A DNA stretch of 64,000 nt. It comes from Oopsacas minuta (Eukaryota > Porifera > Hexactinellida > Lyssacinosida > Leucopsacidae). The stretch covers positions 1-64,000 of the forward strand of contig JAKMXF010000005.1 of assembly GCA_024704765.1 (NCBI GenBank). Reading direction: 5' to 3'. Positions within the stretch are counted from its first letter, which is position 1. The number at the start of each line of letters is the position of its first letter. The translations under genes were made by a program, and so were the position numbers. Under the pieces are notes generated by a model that did not search any database, had not been told where the DNA came from, and saw only the letters and a program-made list of their open reading frames with translations. Positions 36,623 to 47,287 of the stretch are shown here, one piece after another.

Positions 36623-38690
36623 TAATATTTTGAAATTTTTTAACGCTCATATTCTGGACTTCTATCCATATAACCTGAATATTTCTATAATTATAATTGT
36701 TAATTTGGATTTCAATCCCATTATTGCGATTCTAGTTATCGTATCAACAATTTTTATTGAATCGAGATATAAATTCAGGATCACTTGTATGTTTTTTGTT
36801 TCTCTAATAAGGAATTTACATTGTATATGCAACCTTAACTTTTAAATGTATACTAAACGACTCATCTTTGCTAGACCCTATTGCCATGATATTGTAGTGG
36901 TGATTAAGATATTTCTGGTCACGAGATCACGAAAAGATAATTTTGAATGCTTAAATAATCATGATTAGTTAATCGGGACAATCGGTTAACCGAGACAAAA
37001 CTGTGACTCCTCAGCTGTCCTGATTACCGACTTCTACTTTAACAATTATTTAATTTTTTTGATTTATGAAACGCCCTATCTTGGGACAACACCAGGCAAT
37101 TTACAATTCTGGAAACAGTACAGAGGCCAGTACAAGAAAATAGAATACATCAGATCAAATATATACAACAAAATTATTATAAATATAGATAATTTATATA
37201 TAAAACTGATTTCAAGAGATAGGTCTTCAAACGTATTTTGAAACTTTGAACATTTGTAGCATTCTTAATATATAATGGAAGCTTTTCCCATTCCCTAGGA
37301 GGCTTGACAATTGACCGATTATGACCGTTTGAAGTTGCTAATCACCAAAATTATTTATGTCCCCAACACTAATCGATCATAACTCGGTCAGGCAATGTTA
37401 AATAGAAACGCGTGACGAATTACGCCCTCTACCATTGGTTTCCCGATCAAAATCTTTTTGGCTAATAATAGTGCTCACACTGACCATGGTTTGGTATTTT
37501 CCAAAACTTGACTTCAAAAATTTCGAAATTGGGCCTTGAGACCAAAAATGTATGAATAATGCATAATTTAGCCGAGTTTGTGATACATTTGCAAATTGGA
37601 TGTATTTGCTACGCTTTTAGGAATTTTTATTATTCGACTAATTTCTATTGGAAAAACATTAGGTAGCCTGAATATTGCACCAATAATTACCTTAAAATAC
37701 TTTTTGACAGGCGCTCCCCCTCTCTATAATTAGCACTACACCTCTGATAGTAATACATCTAAGACTACCCCACTGATGCTAATATATCCATTTGCCAGTA
37801 CACATACTGTCTACTCTATAAACATATTGCATAGTAGCTTGATTAGTGAGTGTACTGTGTAGTCAATAGCCCTATTGCCCAGTTATTTGTTTAGTACGCA
37901 TATTGACTAATCAATTTGGCAATTCGTTTAACTTATTAGCAATATATTTTTCTGGATTATGTAACGGTTTTGAAAGTATTTTCTTTTCAAATGATGTGCA
38001 ATTGTGGCATCTTTTTTTTATGGTAAATACCATAAAAGTTTGTATCCAATAGAATTGTCTCCTCTGGTATCGGTTCAGCTAGAAAGGGATGGTCCCAATC
38101 GTTAGTGATAGACGAGATATAGGTAAATTTGGAAGTATTTATCTTTCGAAGTTTTGGTTGTGTATACGACACGAGAAAAGGAATACTATTACTGACCCAC
38201 CAAAGTACCAATTCAAAACTGGACCTGTAGCGCTCAAAAACCGTAATACCTAGTCAGTACGCGTACTGACTGACTTCCGATTTGACCATAACATATTGGT
38301 GAATAGAAATGCAGTTTAGATATTTTATTAGGAGAGGATATACGTAAGCATTACCTACGTATATTTAGGAGGAATATGAGTGGATGTGAAGACAAGTTAT
38401 TTTAGACTACAAATTTAAAAATCAGTATTAGCACGATTTGCTTACTAATTGACGAACTTTAACTCATTAGGATTCGAAATCTACGTACTATATTTAGCGA
38501 ATATTACTACTATTTAGCAATTTTCTACTATAGGAACTCAATTGTACGAGATGTGAATCCATTTACACCCTCTCTGGATTTCCAAACTGTTGCTATTAAT
38601 TGAATTGTTGTTAGCCGGACGACCTCGAATGGTGTTTACTCAAATTTTTGATCATCCTAATATTATGTTGACCATTTGGACGATCGATGT
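36623..38690. other. No recognised gene
   Basis: AT-rich, presumably intronic. Short open frames at 36540-36845 and 37987-38211 have no recognisable similarity and biased AT-rich composition. Confidence 0.35.
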
Positions 38691-38696
38691 CCTTCA

Positions 38697-39009
38697 GTGT
38701 TTCTCAACCTTTTTCAAACTGCAGTACATTCTTTTCATCTCTAATTTATCAAAGCACACCTGTCAAGGGTGAATTCAACTTTAGTTCAGCCACGTTGTCA
38801 ATATTGTTCGATTTATATTATATACTATAAGTGAATATTCTTGTTAAATTTCTAGTTTTTCTCTTGGCTAATTAATCTCCAGAACAAATACATGAATGCT
38901 GTATTGCTGTATATGCATATATTTGCACAAGCGATATTAATTTGGTGGCATACTTAAAAGTTCCGCGGCACTTAAGTGTGCCACGTCATATTGGAGAGAA
39001 CCCGCTGCT
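38697..39009. mobile_element. Possible hAT-like non-autonomous element
   Basis: Left CAGTGTTTCTCAACCTTTTT and right GGAGAGAACCCGCTG fit the worn ends of a common hAT type, with a 'gcggcacttaagtgtgccacg' palindromic block inside. The flanking 8 bases do not match, so the boundaries are tentative. Confidence 0.35.
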
Positions 39010-39500
39010 ATACATAATGTATTCCTGAGGTATGGATGAAAAGTTAGTTGCCAAAATAGCTCACAATGTTATGGTACATGTATACTCTAATTTTCATTTG
39101 TTCCGTTAGGTCACTGAGAGTTAGAAGCATGATTTAGTTCCACCGCTTTCATCTGATTTCGCTACCGCACTAATGTTATCATTATTGTCATTCTATTACC
39201 ATATACTCAATGTAATTAAACTCCAAAAATGTGTATAAACTGGCTAGTAGTACAATCGATGTATCCTTTTCATAGTCGCAATGAACAAATTTTCCAGGTG
39301 TACTTCACAAAATGATGTGATAATGATAATGAACCGCCCGCCCGAATGTATCTTCAGGTGGATCTAAAATGGAGCTGATACAAGTTCTCACTATGTGTGG
39401 CCTTTTATTGTGACACATTACTTATATATAGCTAAGCTATAGTAAATTACAATTTTTGTAATACAAAAGTTTATACCCCCATTCGAAATGGTGACTTTTC
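39010..39500. other. No recognised gene
   Basis: AT-rich, nothing recognised. Confidence 0.35.
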
Positions 39501-39504
39501 TTAA

Positions 39505-39572
39505 TCCGAAAAATGAGCTTTCATCGAAGATACTAGAAAAGCTAATACCAAAAAGCAGAACTATGGTATAGC
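39505..39572 (+). pseudogene. Tc1 transposase C-terminal scrap
   Basis: NELSSKILEKLIPKSRTMV-stop corresponds to the last helix of Tc1 transposases (LSxxxLEKLVxSMPRR). Only about 20 codons remain. Confidence 0.5.
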
Positions 39573-39581
39573 TGGGCTATA

Positions 39582-39707
39582 CAGGGTGTTAAGAAATTGA
39601 TGTCACCTTTTTGAAATTAAATAGAGCCATAAATTAACTATTTGAATCGTGTTTTAGCTTCCAATTCTTATTCTACGTATTTGAAATAATAGAATTCCTG
39701 TAAATTC
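39582..39707 (+). mobile_element. Left end of a Tc1 element
   Basis: TA-CAGGGTGTTAAGAAATTGATGTC is a left TIR; the sequence then runs into the n at 39708. Its reverse complement, GACATCAATTTCTTAACACCCTG-TA, closes the Tc1 fragment at 23052-23275. The middle of the element is missing from the assembly. Confidence 0.8.
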
Positions 39708-39708
39708 N
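39708..39708. other. Assembly gap (single n), contig E/F
   Basis: A Tc1 left half stops here and an unrelated foldback arm starts. Confidence 0.8.
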
Positions 39709-39866
39709 GTACAAGTAGGACAAATTAGTGATTGAAATGATCCTGATCGAATATCTTGCAAATTCACTGTAGTTTAATATAGATGAGTTAAAATCTCACG
39801 GTGAAAGGCTGTCCCTGGTCTAATAATACTAATGAGTTGCAATCTCACGCAACAGTCCTATACCGA
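39709..39866. repeat. Foldback arm at the start of contig F, partner of 45852-46005
   Basis: Starts GTACAAGTAGGACAAATTAG and is a nearly perfect reverse complement, over about 150 bases, of the last bases of contig G, which end CTAATTTGTCCTACTTGTAC at 46005. Both arms touch an n. Joining G to F gives one uninterrupted palindrome, a structure assemblers usually fail to cross. Confidence 0.85.
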
Positions 39867-40349
39867 TTTTAACTCATTCTCTGGACCCCATTCATTGATG
39901 GCAATACAAATTTTTTGATCCTGTGGACATGTATTCCTCCTAGCTTCACTAGTTTTCAATGGATCTCCGGGATTGGAATTCTGCTTAGTGATAACATAAT
40001 CTATATGAATTTGCATGAACATTGTCTGATAGTTTACTTTTCTCTCCATATTCTTTTCTATCAATCTTGATGTAAATTGAAAATGATCTCATGGTTGCCA
40101 ACCTGAGTGAAGAAAATTGCGTTACGGAACAAACATGATTAACTGAACATCGCGGGTCGCAGCAGAATTACGTCGAGATATTACTTATATTGACATTTAG
40201 TTTAAATCTGCTATGACTTAATACACTCTCTTAGTTCTCTTATACTTTCTCCACTGGAGTTACATAGTGTATATTTCTATGACTCGATTTTATTTGATTC
40301 TCAGAGCATGACCTCTATTTTTATTACTATTCCATTTTTTGTACATTAG
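39867..40349. other. Intron sequence upstream of a spectrin exon
   Basis: AT-rich, ending in CATTTTTTGTACATTAG (AG at 40348-40349), the acceptor. Confidence 0.5.
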
Positions 40350-40664
40350 GTATGGTCTTATGAATCACGTATTTTGCAAATTGCTGATCAGAAGGTTTTA
40401 TTGCCTCCTTCTATGGATACTAAAGACTTGGATACTTTATTGATTGAATGGGATCAACTATTAGGTGATATGGAACGACGTAAGCAATCTATTTCTGATA
40501 TATTAAATCTTCAAAAGTCATTTAGCGATATCAATGAGGCTATTTCTTGGATTAATGATATTGATATTTCAGCTACATCAGATAATTTTGGTAAAGATCT
40601 TGCTTCTGTCCAAATGCTATTAAGAGAGCATGAGATGGTTGAAAATACTAAGACAGCTATCCAG
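40350..40664 (+). CDS. Alpha-spectrin internal exon (repeat 3/4- or 12/13-type)
   Basis: The frame starts in phase 0 with VWSYESRILQIADQKVLLPP and continues TLLIEWDQLLGDMERRK, then LQKSFSDINEAISWINDIDI and SDNFGKDLASVQMLLREHEM. It ends AIQ|GTGAGC in phase 0. The FxxDxxExISWI and DNFGKDLASVQxLLRxHE blocks are those of the alpha-spectrin repeat that comes just before the RFLxxxRDLxxWI repeat. It therefore precedes 24830-25227 in the protein although it lies 15 kb downstream on the same strand. Upstream exons for the N-terminal part of the protein were not found in the window. Confidence 0.9.
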
Positions 40665-41525
40665 GTGAGCAGTCTTTTATATATTTAATTTAATCATTGT
40701 TTATAGCCATCTTTATAAGTTGAAGCGAATTTTCGAATATTCCTTCGTTTTGATGACCAGACTTTTCTGACCATCGCTAAATCTGTTTTATTCAGATTCA
40801 ACTTAATTGTTCCACGTATATTGGCATTAGCTCTTGAGGCTCAGGCGCGTGGATACCATAGGGCACAGGGACTCACCCTGGGGTGGCAAGGCGGAGGTTA
40901 GCTGTATGGATCCAGGTCCAAATGTTCCCCTCACGTTTGAACTTAGATGAATCCACATTAAACATACTGCTAATGCCATATTTTCAGGAATTTATAATTC
41001 AGGTTCATTTTTAATGGAGGCTACACCCCTCTGAGGGGTGGCTAGAAGAAACACTGAAGGGTAGGGAAGCTGGAGGCCTTCGTTGCAGAAAGATTGGAAT
41101 AATTTTTGAAGATATTAATATGTATATGTCTCTAATGGCCCACACTCCTATTCAATTACCAACGCAGATATTTCCTACTGCATTATATTGACCACAAATT
41201 TGTACTTCATAAGATCAGTACATCTAGAGATCTACCGGTATAATATTTTCTTCCCTGTCATTATTACTGTAGACCCACGCATATCGTTGCATTACGTCTA
41301 ATATTTTAATTTGCATAAACGCTAATTTTTCTTGCATATCGGGCATTCCCATAGTATTACGTTGTAAGTTCGGCATCTTGGTTCCTCAAACCAATGCACA
41401 CAAATATAGGGTTTCTTCCGCGTAAGACTTTGGCCACTTATTCATGTACTCCTAAAGACACTTTGTGTACTATATGTTACTTGACTCATAAATTTACTTA
41501 GTCAAATAATTCCTATGGTCATTTG
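40665..41525. other. Intron-like sequence with a GC-richer block
   Basis: Starts with the GTGAGC donor. A GC-richer patch at about 40830-41080 ('caccctggggtggcaaggcgg', 'cccctctgaggggtggc') suggests a small unidentified element. No termini were established. Confidence 0.35.
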
Positions 41526-41529
41526 TAGC

Positions 41530-41853
41530 AAAGTGTCAGCCACTTTCCATCAAGATCTCTGCTGAGGTTATCGAGCTTAGTAGGTTGGGTAAATCTGTGA
41601 GGGAGATTGCCTTACTCGTAGGCAGCAGTAAGGTTCAGGTTGGCAGAATTCTCAGAGATCAGCGTGGAATAATTGAGAATCTAAAGGCGCCGACGGAATT
41701 ATTCCGGAAACCTCGAGAAACGGAAATTCGTTAAAATAAGGCTAAGGTATATTGAGTTGAGGAAGCGTCCGTGCAGAATATATTGAAATAACCAGAGAGA
41801 TTGTGATCCCGGCAACGGGACCGATGTTGTGCAATCTTGTTCAGTGTGAAGTG
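41530..41853 (+). pseudogene. N-terminal part of a Tigger/pogo transposase, split by a hAT
   Basis: The + strand reads CQPLSIKISAEVIELSRLGK, then SVREIALLVGSSKVQVGRIL, the psq-type helix-turn-helix of pogo/Tigger proteins. After a stop and a frame change it continues EYIEITREIVIPATGPML and CNLVQCEV. This is the first half of the CENP-B-like domain. The second half (GWLNQVKSRHGIHG) is at 35460 onward in contig E. The break is a hAT insertion whose 8-base duplication begins at 41846. Confidence 0.75.
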
Positions 41854-41984
41854 CAGGGGTCTTCAACCTGCGGCTCGCGATCATAAAGCGTGCGGCTCGC
41901 GGGATAATTCTTGTTTTTGTTTATTTTGTCTTCACTTTGTTAATTTTGAAATTTGGTGTATTTTATTCAACAGATTTTGTGAAN
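41854..41984 (+). mobile_element. Left end of a hAT element inserted in Tigger
   Basis: Starts CAGGGGTCTTCAACCTGCGG and runs into the n at 41985. It is preceded by GTGAAGTG (41846-41853). The right end (AGGTTGAAGACCCCTG) with GTGAAGCG is at 35436-35459. Its C-terminal coding part follows the n at 35087. Confidence 0.85.
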
Positions 41985-41985
41985 C
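41985..41985. other. Assembly gap (single n), contig F/G
   Basis: A hAT left end stops and a mariner transposase begins mid-protein. A frame running across the n is accidental. Confidence 0.8.
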
Positions 41986-43030
41986 AAAGGATGATAATTT
42001 CAACCTCAAATGGCGAGCTTACATAGAGTTTCGCACAATACTCAAGATCCAGCCCGTACAGATCTTCAGCGAGTTACAGGAGATATTGTGCGTGGATTGC
42101 CCTTCCAGATCTACCGTAGAGCGACGGGCTGCCCGTTTTAGATCTGGTGATGCTGATGTCACAGATTTGCCTCGAGCTGGAAGACCGGTATCCGCCACCA
42201 CTTCAGAGAATATCGCACTGATTTGAAAGTATGGTCATGGAAGACAAGTGCATTACTGTCAATCAGTTAGAACAAAGTATGGAAATTTCATCGGGAGCTA
42301 TTCATACAATTCTGACAATTGATCTTGGCTACCGATCGATTTGTGGGAAATGGGTCCGCATAAACTCAGTTAGAATCAAAGGTTAGCATGACTGAATATT
42401 GCCAAGAAACTCTTAGAAACTTATGAGAACTGCGATTCTAGACGCCTAACAGAGATTATTGCAGGTGACGAGACGTGGGTGTACTATTCAACACCATATA
42501 GCAAGTATAAGAAGCGATCATGGGTGAGGGGCGATGAACAACCGGCGAAAATTCCTAGGCCCGACTTGAGAAAACCAAGATTATGTATACCATCTTCTTC
42601 AGTAGTCATAGAATTGTCTTGCAATTACCTTGTGAAAGTGGCAAAGCTGTTACTGCTACTTTCTTTACAGAGCAAGTGCTTCCAAATTTGATAAAAAATA
42701 TAGAAAGTGCCGCCGAAAACCGGAACTCGAGGAATGAATATTTTAATTGATAACACCAGTTCCCATACAGCTAAGCTTACCAAAAATTTCTTGGATGTAG
42801 AAGGGTTAGAATTACTTCCCCATCCATCATACTCACCAGACCTAGCTCGTGTGATTTTTGGCTATTCCCCAAGCTTAAAATCCACCTTCAAGGCAAATAT
42901 TTTAACACATTACAGCACTCGGAACGGGTCTGTACCAGTACTCAAATCCATCCCCGAAGAAGAGTACAGAAATGTGTTGACAAGTGGGTGGAAAGGTTAA
43001 AACTTTGTGTATCTGCAGGAGGGGATTATT
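41986..43030 (+). pseudogene. Mariner (DD34D) transposase, 5' end cut by gap
   Basis: From the contig edge the frame reads RAYIEFRTILKIQPVQIFSE, then STVERRAARFRSGDADVTDL and PRAGRPVSATT, the mariner N-terminal domain. After stops, IAGDETWVYYSTPYSK carries the first Asp. MNILIDNTSSHTAKLTKNFL carries the second. SPDLA followed by a one-base loss leads to the third block (CDFWLFPKLK in the shifted frame). The C-terminus YRNVLTSGWKG is recognisable. Several stops and frameshifts make it inactive. TIRs were not found. Confidence 0.8.
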
Positions 43031-45215
43031 TTGAATACATAATATAGTGAATTAGTGTGTATAGTGTTTGTATCATATTCTATGATATCACCCGCAAGAC
43101 ATATTGAACGCCCTAGTACTACAGTTTTGTCACTATTAAATTGAAGAAATCATGTTTTCGACTTCAAATAGCCACAATGCTATTTCTTTTTCCTAGACCA
43201 TTCTTCGCTATATTGTTTTTTGGAATATTTCTTATTCGCTTATAACCTTAAAAATTTTATTAGCTCTGGGATGAAAGCAACATTGTAATCGGAAATTCTA
43301 CTAGTTATACTTGGATATACTACTCTAATGAAATCTCCATGGCTCAAATTTGATTTCGAATTAAAATATCTAATTTAACTTTACGCATCCAGTTCTCCAC
43401 TATGGCGTTATTATAATACGAATAATTATTTCCCACTGAATGCCTGTGGGATCCTAATATATCACCACTCCATAATGGCAGAATGGATGAGTAGTGAATT
43501 AAAATATCAGAATAGGATGATAGCAAGGATTCGAATAAATGCTTGGGTGTGTTTGCTGAAGGGAGATCTGTCTCTTATGGTTTTGCCATCCTTAATATCG
43601 ATGGATCATTATCACTATCCTCATTGTCTAAACTTCATTTGTATCTAATACATGATAAATCTCACTAATATATTACTCTGATGATTTAATATTGATTAAT
43701 GCATCTTCATTTAGATATTTACTCTTAAACACGACACAAAGAAATGATAACAGAACTTATTTGAGTAATATTTTTCAACGCACTTGAAATCCAAAGGAAT
43801 ACAAATCAACTTCTCACTTCTTTATTTAACTTAAATTTCCTATTAATGTGAAAGCCAATACCGTACATTATATGGGCAGAACATAGATGGAGAAATTACA
43901 TTTAATTCTGATCCCTGATTGGCAGAATTGTATCCACTCTGTCCTAACATTTATCAAGATATATATCAATATCACATTTAAGAAAAGCATAACACACTAA
44001 TGAATTAACGCCAAACTGAGACTATCTCAATTTGTCTTATGTTAATATTATTGCCCCATATTTTCTTTGTATCAAGATACCATTACTGTAGAAATAAGTA
44101 ATCTCAGCGCTAGTATGCCCAAAACTGAGCATCCCTGTCAGAGGTACGGAACTGACAGAATAAGTTGGATGTTGTATTGTGATGGCATAATATTCTTTAG
44201 GATGGCGAAATTTAGCGTTGAATTTCTATTTCTCTAGACTCGAATTTGTTGTAGAAATATTTACTTACAGATGTGTTTGCTTCTTGTGTTGCTACTTTTC
44301 ACCTATTAGAATTACACAAATTTCTCCCATAAACAATGTTATTATCTGTAGTTGATCAGATAGAGTACTATAAACTATGTAATTCACGTTAATACCATCA
44401 TCGGTGTGACATTTAAGAGGATTCTTGTAATAATGAATGTAAAAGCAAAACAATTGCGAAATTTTGACACTGCATTTACTCTAAAACCAATTGTTCGGTT
44501 TTATACTTTGAGAGTTCTTTATTTTCTGGTATTTAAAACAAAGTGCACAATTAAATATTCTTTCAAATTGGAATTAAATAAGTTACTCCAATCTTTTGAA
44601 AGTATAACACGATTATCCACGAATTTAGTGATATTTTCCCATTCTATAAGTTAAGATAATAGTTACCCGTACTTTGTTTCATAGCGGTGGACTCGTCAAT
44701 GATTACCTCATCTAAAATATCACCATCATCTGGGGCTAGGACAAATTACATATATTATCGGTAGATTTATTGATGACAACACTAGTTTCTGAGTTACCCA
44801 TATCATGTGATAGTTTAGATAACATGTCTGATATGAATCAACTAACAGAGGAACTTTTGAGGAGTTAACCTTGCCTATTTTTTCTGATACAGTTGAATGA
44901 ATTGAAAATATTTGATTTTCTCGAATAGATAAAGCAAAGCAAAGTTAAGAAATTCCTCGAGTTATGCAACTGTGAAAATAGGATAAGCAATTCCAAACAA
45001 ATTCAAGCTTCTACAGCTTTTGTCCACAAATATCCATGCATCTAATAGGAAACTATTTCTCTTAACAATCCTTATGTTTTTAAGGTGCTCATATAGAAAC
45101 TGATTAAATTTTTTGAACTCCTCATAGAACAACCCATTTATGATTAGGAATTCAGCACTAATGTGCGGACATTCTGATCCTAAAAATTTCAGTACGTCTA
45201 TCGATAGAAGAATAT
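43031..45215. other. No recognised gene
   Basis: AT-rich DNA. The open frame at 44406-44654 has no recognisable similarity. If F is followed by E, this contig lies upstream of the visible spectrin exons. Confidence 0.35.
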
Positions 45216-45251
45216 CCCTTTCCTCTAAATCGCATGATTTAGAGGAAAGGG
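45216..45251. repeat. 16-base perfect hairpin, GCAT loop
   Basis: CCCTTTCCTCTAAATC and GATTTAGAGGAAAGGG are exact reverse complements around GCAT. The hairpin is isolated. No poly-T run follows it and no flanking gene makes it a terminator. Confidence 0.6.
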
Positions 45252-45419
45252 TTGCAAATTACTACATGTGAGACAAGTATGTGGCCCCTCGGGGGACCTA
45301 ACTTTGGTAGATAGGTGACCACGTGACAGTATGCTCTGATCTATGATATTTTTTACCCTGGTATAATTAAGAATCACTTTGAGTTGTCTTTAGTACGAGT
45401 TGATCAGATATGAGTTGGC

Positions 45420-45740
45420 ATCTAGTACGAAAAGTCTTACGCCTAGGAGCACCCAGCGCTCCCAGATAATTCCTGTATCTCTTTCCCTGTTTTTGTACTT
45501 GTTTAGAAAGGTTAAATTACTATCCCTGAACCAAACTATGCAGGATCAACTTTCGCTATGTATTACCAGTTTTGGTTGATAAAACTTTGGACATTGTCCT
45601 CAATTAAAGAGTAGACATCAGGGTACATATCCACTTTGCCAGGATGGGAATTCTACCCAGACCTACCCTTAGATCCTTCCCTGTAGGCTAATGAATGCCT
45701 TCTGCGGAGTTTAAACAAAGTATCAGGCATTGAGTTATGG
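45420..45740 (+). repeat. R2 dispersed repeat, right-half copy
   Basis: Matches 21510-21760 in order: 'ggagcacccagcgctcccagataat', 'tatctcttt', 'ttagaaaggt', 'atatccacttt', 'gatccttccctg'. Non-coding. Confidence 0.5.
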
Positions 45741-45812
45741 ACAACAGAAATTTTACTCCTAAATATTTACGCTAATCCTTATGGACATTACAATCCATGA
45801 GTTTACAACAGT

Positions 45813-46005
45813 GGTTCCCAACCTTTTTCACCTGTCGAGGCGTGGATCCCCTATAGTCCTGTTGCGTGAGATTGTAACTCATTAGTATTATTAGACCAGG
45901 GACAGCCTTTCACCGTGAGATTTTAACTCATCTATATTAAACTACAGTGAATTTGCAAGATATTCGATCAGGATCATTTCAATCACTAATTTGTCCTACT
46001 TGTAC
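45813..46005. repeat. hAT-like terminus leading into a foldback arm at the end of contig G
   Basis: CAGTGGTTCCCAACCTTTTT at 45813 is a common hAT-type end. From about 45852 to the n the sequence is the reverse complement of 39709-39866. The palindrome may be the interior of one foldback hAT-derived element whose centre is the gap. Confidence 0.6.
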
Positions 46006-46006
46006 N
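46006..46006. other. Assembly gap (single n), contig G/H
   Basis: A foldback arm stops and a truncated R1 copy starts. Confidence 0.8.
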
Positions 46007-46215
46007 AATATTTTGTACAGACATGGTGACGTAAAATCCGCTGATGAGATTGCATTGTTTAAGATGATGACGTCAGGACATTTACCACATTGAGAGGTAC
46101 CTGTGATTCAAATTTCGAACTTATTTCATGTATATTCACTGAGCGGTGGTTAATAATGTGATTTTGAATCCAACAAAGGTGAAAATTGACGTCACAATTT
46201 CGGCATTTGTGATCA
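46007..46215 (-). repeat. R1 dispersed repeat, truncated at contig edge
   Basis: On the minus strand: GAAATTGTGACGTCAATTTT, 'accgctcagtgaatatacatgaaat', 'gaatcacaggtacctctcaatgtggtaaatgtcctgacg'. It is the near-exact reverse complement of 51478-51601, so it shares recent ancestry with that copy. Confidence 0.65.
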
Positions 46216-46680
46216 TTCGTCCATGACTTAATTATTTAGCCGGGCCCTAAATGCCCCTGTATACCAAAATCCTTGTTGGTGGGCTTCCACTTTCCTCAAT
46301 GATTTCTTGACATACCAACATATATACGTATATGTTACGGGCATCTTGTTTAATTGCCCCTTTCATGCATTGGGCAAACAAACTGCTCAATTAGTTTTAT
46401 CAGTGATTGAATTGTCCATTTCATTGAATAGATATTTGGTTACTCATTTCATGTAATCGTCTTTCAAATTGTTACACACTTCATGAAATCTGCAATGCTG
46501 TTGTCTTAGTAACATATAATTCTTAAATAATTAATTTTCAACACCAATTTTGATTTCACTCTCCCTTATTGAGTATAATGTTCACGTAATAACACGTAGA
46601 TACAAGTGCATATCAAAGCATTCTTCAATTGTCTCAATTCGGGAACACCAATGCTTTCGTTTTCTTTTTGGTGAATTATC
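46216..46680. other. No recognised gene
   Basis: AT-rich, nothing recognised. Confidence 0.35.
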
Positions 46681-46899
46681 ATAGATGGAGGAGAAAGTTG
46701 CAGAAAATCGAACTCTATGGGATGAGAATTAAAAAAATTACGTCATCGATGTTATGGACGTGGAAAAACAACAACGGGCGAATCTCTTCTAAGGGAATCT
46801 TACAATATATTGAATGTATATTCCTTAGTATCTATTGGATATGTTGCTATGGTTACTAAGCGGAATGGAAAATACATGGCAACTAGAGGGAGTTATTAA
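46681..46899 (+). pseudogene. Possible N-terminal remnant of the KRBA2-like protein
   Basis: A frame with MEEKVAENRTLWDENKKNYV and DVMDVEKQQRANL, then stops and VSIGYVAMVTKRNGKY, precedes the mariner insertion. Position and weak resemblance suggest the N-terminus of the integrase-like protein that resumes at 49733. The similarity is too weak for certainty. Confidence 0.3.
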
Positions 46900-47287
46900 T
46901 ACGAGGAGCACTCAATAAGTTTTGAGCCTGACTATGTTGCGAGCTCTTTTATAAGTAAACCATTGCTTGTTTCGAATAAACATGGGATAAATATACTTCG
47001 CTGAAAATCTTGTAACTTTATCTTGTATACTTTTGAGATAGCAGCAGTGGCGTCGTGCTCTATGGGCCCGGGGGGGCCCGGGTCCCCCCAAATTTCATAA
47101 GCCGCCTCCAGATAATTTATTTCTCCCTATCGATTAATGCTTTTCGCTTTTGGTCTTGATGCATCTACTGATAGTTACATCATGTACATAGGTCAACCCT
47201 TAATTCTTTGATTTATATATCAATTTAGAACATTATTTGATTCTTTTTCCCTAACTTTCGTATATAGTTATTATCTTTTGTTCGTCA

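Noticed and set aside
10352-40664. Trans-splicing, back-splicing or programmed genome rearrangement as the cause of scrambled spectrin exons
   Set aside because: Every order violation coincides with an n, and three or four split transposons or palindromes independently give the same reversed contig order. An assembly ordering error explains all of it.
41837-42226. 129-residue + strand frame crossing the n at 41985
   Set aside because: It fuses a hAT left end to a mariner N-terminus across an assembly gap, so it is not a gene.
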